This document shows, piece after piece, positions 7,290 to 15,803 of a stretch of 29,268 nt of DNA (positions within the stretch are counted from its first letter, which is position 1; every line of letters starts with the position of its first letter). This stretch comes from JBCFBK01 sp038562555. GTDB taxonomy: Bacteria > Bacteroidota > Bacteroidia > Bacteroidales > Prolixibacteraceae. Location of the stretch: positions 1 to 29,268 of the forward strand of contig JBCFBK010000065.1 in assembly GCA_038562555.1 (NCBI GenBank), in the 5' to 3' direction. A program made the position numbers and the translations under genes. The notes under the pieces were generated by a model. The model saw nothing but the letters and a program-made list of their open reading frames with translations. It was not told the origin of the DNA and ran no database searches.

Positions 7290-10271
7290 TTAAAAGTTAA
7301 CACTTAAACCAATGATCCAGGAAATCGGACGGGGGTAGAAGTTGTTGTCCACCCCGCCATACACCTCCGGGTCGAGTCCGTCATAATCGGTAAATACCAC
7401 CGGATTTTGCACGGCGAACGACAACCGTGTTTTGGCTTTGTAACCGAACAGTTGATTCATCGAATATCCCAGCGTGATATTGTCGATCCTGAAAAATGAT
7501 GCATCCTGCACGTAATAGTCCGACAATACCCGCTTGTATTGAAAACTGGTTTCGAATGCAGAGGCATGGCGGTTGCTTAAGAATTCGTTGGCATAAACGC
7601 GGGCAGGAGCGAGTTCCGCATTATTGGCGGCAACTGCGTTGTAATTATAGTTGCCCAGACTTCCGTGCGATGCGACCGACAGGTCCCAGCTCTTCCAGTT
7701 CAATTTTGTGTTGAAACCAAATGTCCAGTCGGGCGCAAACTTATGGTAGAGGTACAGGTCTTCTTCATTAATTTTCCCGTCATTATCGCGGTCCACATAC
7801 ATCCCTTCAATCGGTTTTCCGGCTTCATCGTATATCTGTTCATACACATAATACATCGAATGCGGATGTCCCACGGCATGCGCAAGCAGGTTGAAACCCC
7901 CGTCTCCGCCCGTGTTCCCGAAACGGTTCATGGCCGAATTGTCGTTATAGGTAAGCGCAGTGATTTTATTATCGTTATACGCGAAGTTGAATCCGGCTTC
8001 CCAGTTCCAGTTCTTTGTGGCCACGGGTATCACGTTCAGTGAGAATTCGCCACCGATATTTTCGAGTGTACCGATGTTGGCTACCACGTATTCACTGAAG
8101 TTGCGGCCGGCAGCAACTTTTATTTCCCGGTTCAGCAAATCGCGGGTTTCACGATTGTAGAAGTCGACCGTTCCGTTCAGTCGGTTATTAAAGAAACCAT
8201 AATCAAGCCCCACGTTCCAGGTGCGGGTGGTTTCCCATTTCAGACCGGCATTGTACGACAATGGCTTAATCAGCGTAACCCACTGGCCGTCGCGGTAATA
8301 GTTGGCCGCTTCGCCCACGCTGCTCTGGTAAACCCGCACGGAAGGATAGGTATAACCAATATCCTGCTGTCCGGTGAGTCCCCAGCCTAAACGGAGCTTC
8401 AGATTTGAAAGATCTTCGAAGCCTTTCATGAAAGCTTCCTCATTTATTCGCCATGCAAGCGCTACTGCCGGGAAGATGCCCCAGCGGTTGTCTTCATTAA
8501 ACCTTGATGAACCATCCTGACGGAGGGTAAAAGCAAGCAGGTACTTGTTGTACATGCTCCAGTTTACACGTCCGAAGAACGATACCAGATAGTATTCTTC
8601 CGCGTAAGGAGGATTATCTTCAATCACTTCGCCGTTTTTTTCAGGAGCCGTGCGAATGGCCAGGTTGGTGTTTTCCCACCAGAAATGCTGCCACGAATAA
8701 CCGCCCATCACGTCCAGGTTGCTGTTCAGGAAATCCAGCTCGGTTTTGTATTGCCCGTAAAAATCAAGCAGCGAATTATTCCGCTTATTGTTCCACTCGT
8801 TTTGGTATCCTCCGGCATTCGCTTCGGCAGGAGCATCATGGGGAGTTGCATTCTTCCCGTCCATATCGGAATAATCAATCCCGAGATTGAGATTGAAGTT
8901 TATTTTCGGGAAAAAGTGCAGTTTGTAGTCCAGTTGAGCATTTCCTACAAATTGGTATCCTTTTGAAGTATCGTGGCGCATATCGAGCAGCGAAACAGGG
9001 TTTTTGGTGGCCACGTTCAGTATTTTGCCATCGACACCGGTCCACGACCAGTAACCGCCGTAAATGCTGTTTTCGTCGTAAACAGGCTGGGACGGATCCA
9101 TCGCGATTGCGGCCCCGATGGCTCCCTGATCGGCAAAGCGGTTTTGAATGTACATGCCACGTCCGTTCAGGTTGACCGACAGATGGTTGTCCAGTAACTG
9201 CGGGGTGAATGAAAAACTCCCGGTATAACGTTCCATGTTCGATGTTTTCAGGATACCGTTTTGATTGGTATAACCCACCGATGCACGGTAAGGCATTTTT
9301 TCTTTCCAGGAGCCATACACGCTCAGGTTATGCTCCATGCTGAAGGATCTGCGAAAAATGGCATCCTGCCAGTCGGTATTTTCCGTTCCGAGTTTTCCCG
9401 TTACTTCCGCTTCGTTCGATAAACCTGTAAAAGTGCCTTGTATAAAACTCCGGAATTCGTCGCCGTTTAGCACGTCGATCCCTGTTTTACGTTCACTTAC
9501 CGACAGACTTCCGTCATAATTGATGCGCAGTTTGTCGGCCGTGCCCTTTTTTGTCGTGATGAGGATAACGCCATTAGAAGCTCTTGACCCGTAAATGGCT
9601 GTTGCCGAAGCATCTTTTAAAACCGTGAACGATTCAATATCGGTGGGATTGATTGTACTGAGCATATTGCCCACGCCACCCGGTCCTCCGCCCAAGGGAA
9701 TTCCATCGACGACAATGAGCGGGTCGTTGTTGGCCGAGAGCGACGAACCACCCCGAATACGGATGGTTGCACCGCCACTTGGCGAGCCGCCGCTTGTTAC
9801 AATTTGAACGCCGGGAATCTTTCCGATAAGCAGGTCCTGCGGATTCGGGGATGAACCGCGCCCCTCCAGATCAGGCTTAACTACCGCTACCGAACCGGTC
9901 AGATCGTTCTTTTTAACCGAACCGTAGCCAATAACGACTGTCTCGCCGAGCAACTCGGTGTTTTCGACCATCGCTACGTTTAGCTGATTTCCCTTTGTAT
10001 ATACAATTTCCTGCGGGAGATACCCGATGTAAGAGAAAGCAACGACCGAACCCGCTTTTACGTCGGTCAGCGTATAAACGCCCTCGTTGTTGGTAATTGT
10101 TCCGTTGGTAGTTCCCTTGACGACAATCGTAGCACCAATTAATGCCTGGCCGTTTTCGTCGGTTACCTTTCCGCTCACCGTATGTTGGCCGGCAGCTTGC
10201 GCCGTCGCAAACACGGTTAGCAGAAATAAGAAAAATCCTGAGTTTTTGAGTCGTGTTAGAATTTGTCTCAT
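7290..10271 (-). CDS. susC: SusC-type TonB-dependent outer-membrane transporter
   Basis: Energised outer-membrane channel for oligosaccharides, partner of the SusD lid. In 993 aa the order is: signal peptide with likely cleavage near AQA-AG (26-28); carboxypeptidase-like regulatory domain (about 30-100, HTVSGKVTDENGQALIGAT); ETVVIGYG at 110-117; plug with LLIGKIPGVQI, IRIRGGSSLSANNDPLIVVDGIP and SNGVILITTKKG; then a long beta-barrel ending in WIIGLSVNF with a terminal Phe. It is the first gene of the operon, with a candidate promoter about 80 bp upstream and operator-like repeats in its leader. SusD starts 11 bp after its stop. Confidence 0.97.
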   Translation of the reverse strand: MRQILTRLKNSGFFLFLLTVFATAQAAGQHTVSGKVTDENGQALIGATIVVKGTTNGTITNNEGVYTLTDVKAGSVVAFSYIGYLPQEIVYTKGNQLNVAMVENTELLGETVVIGYGSVKKNDLTGSVAVVKPDLEGRGSSPNPQDLLIGKIPGVQIVTSGGSPSGGATIRIRGGSSLSANNDPLIVVDGIPLGGGPGGVGNMLSTINPTDIESFTVLKDASATAIYGSRASNGVILITTKKGTADKLRINYDGSLSVSERKTGIDVLNGDEFRSFIQGTFTGLSNEAEVTGKLGTENTDWQDAIFRRSFSMEHNLSVYGSWKEKMPYRASVGYTNQNGILKTSNMERYTGSFSFTPQLLDNHLSVNLNGRGMYIQNRFADQGAIGAAIAMDPSQPVYDENSIYGGYWSWTGVDGKILNVATKNPVSLLDMRHDTSKGYQFVGNAQLDYKLHFFPKINFNLNLGIDYSDMDGKNATPHDAPAEANAGGYQNEWNNKRNNSLLDFYGQYKTELDFLNSNLDVMGGYSWQHFWWENTNLAIRTAPEKNGEVIEDNPPYAEEYYLVSFFGRVNWSMYNKYLLAFTLRQDGSSRFNEDNRWGIFPAVALAWRINEEAFMKGFEDLSNLKLRLGWGLTGQQDIGYTYPSVRVYQSSVGEAANYYRDGQWVTLIKPLSYNAGLKWETTRTWNVGLDYGFFNNRLNGTVDFYNRETRDLLNREIKVAAGRNFSEYVVANIGTLENIGGEFSLNVIPVATKNWNWEAGFNFAYNDNKITALTYNDNSAMNRFGNTGGDGGFNLLAHAVGHPHSMYYVYEQIYDEAGKPIEGMYVDRDNDGKINEEDLYLYHKFAPDWTFGFNTKLNWKSWDLSVASHGSLGNYNYNAVAANNAELAPARVYANEFLSNRHASAFETSFQYKRVLSDYYVQDASFFRIDNITLGYSMNQLFGYKAKTRLSFAVQNPVVFTDYDGLDPEVYGGVDNNFYPRPISWIIGLSVNF

Positions 10272-10290
10272 ATAAGTTTAAATCTTAATT

Positions 10291-10348
10291 AGGTTTGAAA
10301 AATCAGATTTTCAACGTTTGTGATTATTGGGTCCAAACCTGATTTTTC
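10291..10348 (-). promoter_or_regulatory. Operator-like inverted repeats in the susC leader
   Basis: GAAAAATCAG (10297-10306) is repeated in inverted orientation as CTGATTTTTC (10339-10348), and AGGTTTG (10291-10297) as CAAACCT (10334-10340). The left copy also extends into the palindrome GAAAAATCAGATTTTC. The cluster lies just downstream of the candidate susC promoter, where a SusR-type activator or a leader RNA structure could act. The repeats are directly visible; the binding protein is inference. Confidence 0.45.
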
Positions 10349-10349
10349 C

Positions 10350-10357
10350 CAAATGTA
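10350..10357 (-). promoter_or_regulatory. Candidate susC promoter -7 element
   Basis: On the minus strand the octamer TACATTTG fits the Bacteroidota -7 consensus TAnnTTTG. A TGTTT stretch lies about 20 bp upstream as a weak -33 candidate. Transcription would start near 10344 and give a leader of about 70 nt containing the inverted repeats. This supports susC having its own promoter separate from the SusR-like gene. Confidence 0.45.
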
Positions 10358-10514
10358 AGCGAATGCGTATGTAAACAGAGGGAGGAGTAACCGTGAGGTA
10401 AAAACGAATAGTTTAAAAATGTGCTAACTGACACGTTTATTGCAGATTATAGGTGCCTGATTCCGCGGCTTAGGTAAAACTCATTTTTTTTTGAATTCAG
10501 AAAAACGGTTGTAT

Positions 10515-12164
10515 TTATGATCTTACCGTGCAGATCATCCTGACTTTTTCTTCGAAATCGGCATCCTGGTTCAGCGCCCTTGCTTTTACTTTGCTCCGGT
10601 AATTGTAGACCGTGCGGGGAGTGTAATGCAGGAACGTGGCAATTTTATGGGTATCATCAATTCCAAGCTTTATAAGGGCAAATACGCGGAGTTCCTGTTT
10701 TAGCGAATCATCTTTATCGGTGGGGTAGTGTTCTTCTTCGCGCAGCAGTTGGTTAAATTCTTCAATAAACGAAGGGTAGATATTCAGAAATGCGCGGTCA
10801 AAATTGGAATAAAGTTCTTTAAGGTCCTGTGTTGCATTGTCGTTGTACGATGTCAGTCCCAGCAATTCAGATACCTGTCCGGCTTTAATTTTCCGGTTCA
10901 CCGTTATTTTAAAAGCGTCGAGTTTGTTCATATATTCCATGCTGATTTCCAGGAAATTTCGCACAAACAGTTCTTTAACATGGTTAGCCTCACGCAATGA
11001 AATATTCGTTTCGTTTTGTTTGCGGTTAGCTTTTTTCAATTCCGAATTCAGTTCTTTGAGTTTTGTGTTGAACTCCTCGATTTCCCGTTTGGCCGCCGCC
11101 AGTTTTTTCATTTCCCTGAAAACAAGAATGATCGAAGCCAACAAGATCAGGGTAAGAAAACTCACGACGATCAGCAGTATTCTCAATTTGCGCTGCTGCT
11201 GTTCTTTATCGAGCTGATAGGCTTTATCAATAATGGGCAGGTATCGCGAGGTTTGTATATTCCGCAGGCGGGCATTGTAAAAATTGGCGTCGTCAAGGCT
11301 TTGTTTGATGTAATGGTTGGCACGCATAATGTCCTGCTCTTCGAACAGCAGCAATGCCAGGTTGCGCAGGGATATATTCTCTTTCATCACGACACGGATA
11401 TCGGCAATGGCCGAACGGATTAAAAATTCCTTTTGCTTTTCACGGTCGCCCTGTTGCTCATAATAATAAGCCATGATCGATGTGATGTAGGCGTACTCTT
11501 TAGTGTCGGGTTTCACCTTCGGGAAGTAGGCAAACAAGACCCTTTCCGCATTCTTAAAATCTTTGATTTCGATAAAGCGGGTGCCATAGTTAACGGCATG
11601 TTCAAACGAGTTGGTTTCAACAATTTGCAGAATCGAATCCTGGTAGGTCAGTCGTTTCTCAATCAGTTCTGCCTGATCGTAGCCGTTCAGGTATTCGAGC
11701 CAGTAGATATACACCTCAGCAAAGGCGCCATAATAAAGAATCAGTTGTTGCTTGTTGAGTTCTTTCGGGTTAATGGCTTTCAGCACCTGAAGCGCCTCCA
11801 TAAACAGGCCGCCTTTTGACTGAACACGCGCCAGTTCAATTTTGCTGTCGTTCATCCATGATGGATTCCCGGTACGTTGTGCCATAGACGAAGCCAATAC
11901 AGCGTAGTGCAAAGAGGAGTCGCTCATCAGGGTTTTATATTCTTCGGCCAGATTTTGATATACAAAATACATTTCTTCGGCGCCCTTGCTGCCTACATTC
12001 AGTTCCTGTCTCAGCTTTCCGATATAGCTCAGTTTATTGGTCGTGTATTGTTGCTCCAGCTTTAAGGTCATGTCCAGTTCCGACAGCAGGGAATCGATCG
12101 GGGAGCCGGCGCTTGAAAAAACGGGCAGTGTCACAATAGAGATCAAAAAATACAAAGGTCTCAT
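10515..12164 (-). CDS. SusR-like membrane-spanning transcriptional regulator (DUF6377-type)
   Basis: Likely maltose/oligosaccharide-sensing activator of the sus-like operon. It has an N-terminal signal or anchor (1-19), a helix-rich TPR-like periplasmic sensor (about 25-320), one transmembrane segment (about 327-349, ILLIVVSFLTLILLASIILV), a cytoplasmic coiled coil (about 352-395, rich in E, K and N) and a C-terminal helix-turn-helix region (about 490-530, with FALIKLGIDDTHKIATFLHY then TPRTVYNYRSKVKARA, LuxR-like). There is no histidine kinase or receiver domain, so it is not a hybrid two-component sensor. The length of 549 aa and layout match B. thetaiotaomicron SusR as I know it. It is transcribed in the same direction as susC, 243 bp upstream. 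Confidence 0.85.
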   Translation of the reverse strand: MRPLYFLISIVTLPVFSSAGSPIDSLLSELDMTLKLEQQYTTNKLSYIGKLRQELNVGSKGAEEMYFVYQNLAEEYKTLMSDSSLHYAVLASSMAQRTGNPSWMNDSKIELARVQSKGGLFMEALQVLKAINPKELNKQQLILYYGAFAEVYIYWLEYLNGYDQAELIEKRLTYQDSILQIVETNSFEHAVNYGTRFIEIKDFKNAERVLFAYFPKVKPDTKEYAYITSIMAYYYEQQGDREKQKEFLIRSAIADIRVVMKENISLRNLALLLFEEQDIMRANHYIKQSLDDANFYNARLRNIQTSRYLPIIDKAYQLDKEQQQRKLRILLIVVSFLTLILLASIILVFREMKKLAAAKREIEEFNTKLKELNSELKKANRKQNETNISLREANHVKELFVRNFLEISMEYMNKLDAFKITVNRKIKAGQVSELLGLTSYNDNATQDLKELYSNFDRAFLNIYPSFIEEFNQLLREEEHYPTDKDDSLKQELRVFALIKLGIDDTHKIATFLHYTPRTVYNYRSKVKARALNQDADFEEKVRMICTVRS

Positions 12165-12192
12165 TAGTTAATTCAGATGATTGGCATTGCAA

Positions 12193-12200
12193 CAAAATTA
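12193..12200 (-). promoter_or_regulatory. Candidate promoter -7 element of the SusR-like gene
   Basis: The minus strand reads TAATTTTG, a full match to TAnnTTTG, 28 bp before the ATG at 12164. It would give a leader of about 20-25 nt. I see no convincing -33 TTG, so this rests on one element and its position. Confidence 0.4.
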
Positions 12201-12232
12201 ACCGAATATATTGAATTATTTTGTGAATTCAA

Positions 12233-12421
12233 TTGTGCCAGCGACCATCTCAGTTAAACCCGTTCAGGATGGATCAGGCTTGTAGTGGAAGAGGTCAGAT
12301 ATGTGTCCGGAAAAAACGCAATGGCACCAGCCGGGAGCTAATGCCCTACGGGAACAGTACATTAAGGGTTGCGGAATTAAATATAGCAGTATATCATAAA
12401 TCATTTTTCGGAAAGTGCTAA
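12233..12421. repeat. Unidentified degenerate repeat relic in a gene-poor stretch
   Basis: The 312-bp gap 12165-12476 holds the SusR-gene promoter on one side and, in the middle, GC-richer sequence that I do not recognise as a gene. Bases 12321-12391, read on the minus strand, resemble 14041-14113 on the plus strand: both have AAT-x-CCG-x-AA-x-CC, GTAGGGCAT and TCCCGG in the same order and similar spacing. The 62-codon frame across it lacks coding character. TAATTTTA at 12419 is a weak candidate -7 for the next gene. Confidence 0.35.
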
Positions 12422-12476
12422 TTTTAGATCTGATTACTCTATAAGTGACAAAACCGGAAAAAGTGCATTAAGAAAA

Positions 12477-13967
12477 ATGAGAAAAATTTTAATAGCAGTC
12501 GGATTTATTTCAGTATTAATTGCCACGGGGCAGGCACCTAAAACAGACAATTTCACAAGACTTTCAGGTGTTCCAAGTGAATTATGGTTAATAATCATCC
12601 TGGTCAATATTGCATTGTGTGCTTATTCACAAAATATTTCGAAAGTAAAAGATAAAGCAGTACTGTATAAGACAGAAAATTCTATAAAGGTTGACGGCAT
12701 GCTCAATGAACCTATCTGGCAAAAAACTCGATTTTTTGATGAATTTTATAATGAAAATAACTCATACACCAATACCAGAGCTTATTTTAACTATGACGCA
12801 GAAAATCTCTACGTAGCAGTCAAATGTGATGTGAAAGACACCTCTTTATTGCCAAAAGAAAGGGTAGATAAAGATTGGGAACCAATTCTTGACAATGAAT
12901 GGATTGCTTTTTGTATTGATACCTACAATGATGGAATTACAGCTTATGCTTTTATAGTCGATGCTGCTGGCAATCAGCTTGATGGAGCATTAAATCCGCC
13001 AACAAGGGACCTTTCTTTTTCTTTTTCTTCAAAATGGGCTGCTGCTGCTAAAACAGAACGTAGCGGATATACCGTCGAAATGAAAATACCATTGGAGAAA
13101 TTGCCTGTAAGATGGAGTAAAGATAGCGTGGAAATGGCAGTACAAATAATCAGGAACGACAAAGAAAACAACCGGATGATCCAAAGACCAAACACCAGGG
13201 ACATTCGTCAATTCCAAAAAGTAATATTGCGCGAAATAAATCAAACCCATCCTAATCATTTGTCGGGTGTTGATATAAGAGAAAGGTTGGCTCATAAAAA
13301 ATCGAAAATTGATGTTACCAGTTTTATCGGAAGATGCCAGGGAGGGGATGCTTCTGTAATGGACTATCTGATATTTAAAAAAAGAAACATAAATGGCGTA
13401 GATAAACCCAGAGAGTTTTACTATAAACCGGAAAACGAACGAATAATAGTGGCCTTTGAAAATACAGTGTTTTTTAAAAACCTAAATGCAAATATTGATT
13501 TTGAAACATTATTGGAAAGGGCGCAAACCACCGCTTTCATTGTGCTTCGAAACGACACCATTATTTATGAAAATTATTTTAACGGGTTTAACAGAGACTC
13601 AATATTCACATCGTTCTCGGTTGCCAAATCATTTGTAAGTACACTGGTTGGACTGGCCATTTCAGATGGCTTCATTAAGAGTGAAGACGATGAAATAACT
13701 ACCTATTTGCCTGATTTGTTAGCAAAAGATAACCGTTTCCGGACTATTTCAATCCGGGATTTATTGAGCATGAGTTCAGGTATTGCGTATTCAAAGGAGG
13801 GCTTCCCATCGGATGATGATATTACCTATCAATCCACCGATTTAAGGAAAGCAGCAATCGAAAATGTCCGAATTGCAGAACAGCCAGGTAAACATTGGCA
13901 CTACAATAATTACAACACGCTTTTACTGGGCCTGATATTGGAACGAACAACAGGAAGAGAAGTCTGA
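12477..13967 (+). pseudogene. Chimeric CBM9-like / truncated serine hydrolase (beta-lactamase family) gene
   Basis: The 496-aa frame combines pieces. Residues 1-20 look like one signal peptide, and a second secretion-type hydrophobic stretch (LWLIIILVNIALCAYSQ) follows at 36-52. Residues about 68-255 form a CBM9-like carbohydrate-binding domain (IKVDGMLNEPIWQ, AYFNYDAENLYVAV, WIAFCIDTYNDG, EMKIPLEKLP). Residues about 320-496 are the N-terminal half of a class C beta-lactamase-like hydrolase: SVAK with nucleophile Ser381 and Lys384, and YNN at 476-478. The frame stops at TTGREV, just where the rest of the fold and the third (H/K-x-G) motif should follow. I found no continuation in the other frames downstream. 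It is probably an inactive relic, although the CBM part could still fold. Confidence 0.7.
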
Positions 13968-14040
13968 CTTTAGGTATGATAAAATCACTTTATAAAGGGT
14001 TGAAAATACCGGCTGATATTTTATTAACCTGATGGGGCTA

Positions 14041-14113
14041 TACTATTTTGAATGCCGTAATCCGGCGTTCTTGTTCGCAGTAGGGCATACCTTTCCCGGT
14101 TCGGCAACAGGAT
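14041..14113 (+). repeat. Degenerate inverted copy of the 12321-12391 relic
   Basis: Aligned by eye with the reverse complement of 12321-12391, about two thirds of positions agree, including GTAGGGCAT and a TCCCGG 4-5 bp after it. The two copies are in opposite orientation and flank the chimeric hydrolase relic. It extends the reading frame of the next gene upstream, but that extension is repeat sequence and not protein. Mobile origin is inference. Confidence 0.35.
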
Positions 14114-14142
14114 TACAACGCTGCTCAATTGAAAAAAAGGAA

Positions 14143-15171
14143 ATGAGAAAAGTAAACCAGGAAATTACCGATAAATCAATACTCGAAGAAATATTGATGC
14201 GTTCCAAAGTTTGTCGGATTGGAATGGCAGATCACGGATTGCCATACATTTTACCTTTTAATTATGGGTACAAGGATAACTCCATTTATATTCATTGTGC
14301 CAGGGATGGTAAAAAGATAGACTTGTTAAAAAGTAACCCAATAGTCTGCTTCGAGATTGAGGACGAGGCGGAGATTATTAAAAATGAGAAAGCCTGCAGA
14401 TGGTCAACATCTTACCGTTCAATAGTCGGATACGGAAAAATTGAGATTCTTAACGATTTTGCTCAAAAACAAAAGGGACTTGAAATTATTATGTCCCATA
14501 ATGGAGCGCCTCGTTTAAATGAATTTGAACCAAAACAAGTAGATTCTGTTCTGATCCTAAAGTTGTCAATTGATTCTTTAACAGGTAAGCAATCAGGTAA
14601 TTGGGATGAATTGCATCATCTGAAAATGTTTAGCATTGAGACAAAGCGCTTGTTGCTTTCCGAAATTACTATGGCTGACTTAGATATCATACATAGGCTG
14701 CATGCTGTTCCGGAAGTTGACCAATACAATACCCTCGGAATACCAAAGACAATTAAGGAAACAGAGAAATTAATTCAGGGGTGGATTGAAGCAAGATATA
14801 AGACACCCAGAAAATCATATACCTGGAAAATCTGTTTAAAAGAAACGAATCAATTCATTGGATTGGCAGGCTTTTCTTTATCAAACGACAAATTTAAACT
14901 TGGAGAAATTTATTACAAGCTGCATCCTGATTACTGGGGTAAAGGATATGCTACTGAAACAGCGAAGAAACTGGTTAGAACAGGATTTGAGCATTTCGAT
15001 TTACAAAAAGTAGAGGCTGGAGTAGCAACAGAAAATATAAAATCGATAAGAGTCCTTGAGAAAATAGGAATGACAAGAGAGGGATTAAGGCGGAAAATTC
15101 TACCGATCAGAGGAGAATGGAAAGACAATTATCACTATGCAATTGTAAAAACAGACGAAAGAGATTACTGA
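14143..15171 (+). CDS. NimA-like flavin-binding domain fused to GNAT N-acetyltransferase
   Basis: A two-domain protein of 342 aa. Residues 1-155 are a pyridoxamine-5'-phosphate-oxidase-like split-barrel domain of the nitroimidazole-resistance (Nim) type, with PYILPFNYGY, then IHCARDGKKIDLL (His51) and CRWSTSYRSIVGYGKI. Residues about 163-340 are a RimJ/RimL-type acetyltransferase, with TKRLLLSEIT at the start and the acetyl-CoA loop DYWGKGYATE at about 263-272, then ATENIKSIRVLEKIGM. The ATG at 14143 was chosen because it follows AAAAAAAGGAA and begins a normal Nim N-terminus; the longer frame from 14032 reads through a repeat relic. The substrate of either half is unknown. Fusion could couple reduction and acetylation of a xenobiotic, but that is inference. 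Confidence 0.85.
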   Translation: MRKVNQEITDKSILEEILMRSKVCRIGMADHGLPYILPFNYGYKDNSIYIHCARDGKKIDLLKSNPIVCFEIEDEAEIIKNEKACRWSTSYRSIVGYGKIEILNDFAQKQKGLEIIMSHNGAPRLNEFEPKQVDSVLILKLSIDSLTGKQSGNWDELHHLKMFSIETKRLLLSEITMADLDIIHRLHAVPEVDQYNTLGIPKTIKETEKLIQGWIEARYKTPRKSYTWKICLKETNQFIGLAGFSLSNDKFKLGEIYYKLHPDYWGKGYATETAKKLVRTGFEHFDLQKVEAGVATENIKSIRVLEKIGMTREGLRRKILPIRGEWKDNYHYAIVKTDERDY

Positions 15172-15413
15172 AAGAATAAAGCCACTTCGTATTTTGGATC
15201 CTGATATGACAAATGAAGAACGAAATGAGTATGTAAGTTATAGCAATATCCCCAAATTTAACTTGCTTTTCTATATACGTTCTTAACAGAACCTCGCCTG
15301 ATTATTGTAATTTGCAGCAGCGTTGAATAGTACAACTACCTCTGAACGGGTGAAGGTTTGATAAAAACTAAAATTGAGAGATTCCAAACGGTAGCATTCA
15401 CAAAAAAAACTAT
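15172..15413. other. Gene-poor stretch with a possible coding relic
   Basis: No intact gene. The plus-strand frame ending in TAA at 15284-15286 reads IKPLRILDPDMTNEERNEYV and then SYSNIPKFNLLFYIRS, which has protein-like composition but only 26 codons from its ATG at 15206. It may be the tail of a lost gene. A poorly conserved TTG/TAATTTGC-like stretch near 15305-15320 could be a promoter for the DUF2007 gene, but I would not rely on it. Confidence 0.25.
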
Positions 15414-15803
15414 ATGAACACAGTTATCTTGACTACCTGTAATAGCGCGATTGAAGCTAATCTTATAAAAGGTATGTTGGAAAACAATGGAATAAGATGC
15501 TTCCTGACGAATGAGAATTTTTCGAACTTAATGCCTCACTATAATGGAGTGATGGGTGCAGGCGTGCAGATAGTCATTGCCGAAAGTGATATGGAGCAGG
15601 CAAAAGCGCTGTTGTCGTCACAAACGAAAGAGAATGAAATTGTTTGTCCAAACTGTGGCTCCGTAAATATCAGTTACGGATTAGGTACAAACAAGATTAA
15701 AATGTTATTTGCGGTGCTGATGTCCTTGCTTATCTGGGTTCCATTCGGCAACCTAAGAGCCACATATTATTGCCAGGATTGCAAAACCGAATTTAAGAAA
15801 TAG
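15414..15803 (+). CDS. DUF2007 / zinc-ribbon membrane-associated protein
   Basis: A 129-aa protein of unknown function. Residues 1-70 match the small DUF2007 fold (VILTTCNSAIEANLIKGMLE, then NNGIRCFLTNE and VQIVIAESDMEQAKALL), often described as a putative signal-transducing domain. The C-terminal part is a zinc ribbon with CPNC (78-81) and CQDC (120-123). A hydrophobic helix (about 96-111, IKMLFAVLMSLLIWVP) lies between the two cysteine knuckles, so the protein may sit at the membrane. Neighbours give no functional hint. Confidence 0.8.
   Translation: MNTVILTTCNSAIEANLIKGMLENNGIRCFLTNENFSNLMPHYNGVMGAGVQIVIAESDMEQAKALLSSQTKENEIVCPNCGSVNISYGLGTNKIKMLFAVLMSLLIWVPFGNLRATYYCQDCKTEFKK

Noticed and set aside
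10480..10515. Terminator after the SusR-like gene formed by the T-run and GAATTC palindrome.
   Set aside because: Only A/T pairs with a tiny core; too weak to call.
10515..12164. Hybrid two-component sensor of the kind common in polysaccharide loci.
   Set aside because: No kinase H-box, ATPase or receiver domain; a single membrane helix and a C-terminal HTH fit SusR instead.
12233..12421. A 62-codon plus-strand gene.
   Set aside because: Composition is not protein-like and the stretch matches a repeat at 14041-14113 in inverted orientation.
14032..14142. N-terminal extension of the Nim-GNAT protein.
   Set aside because: The extra 37 residues are translated repeat relic, and the ATG at 14143 has a purine-rich site before it and a normal Nim start.
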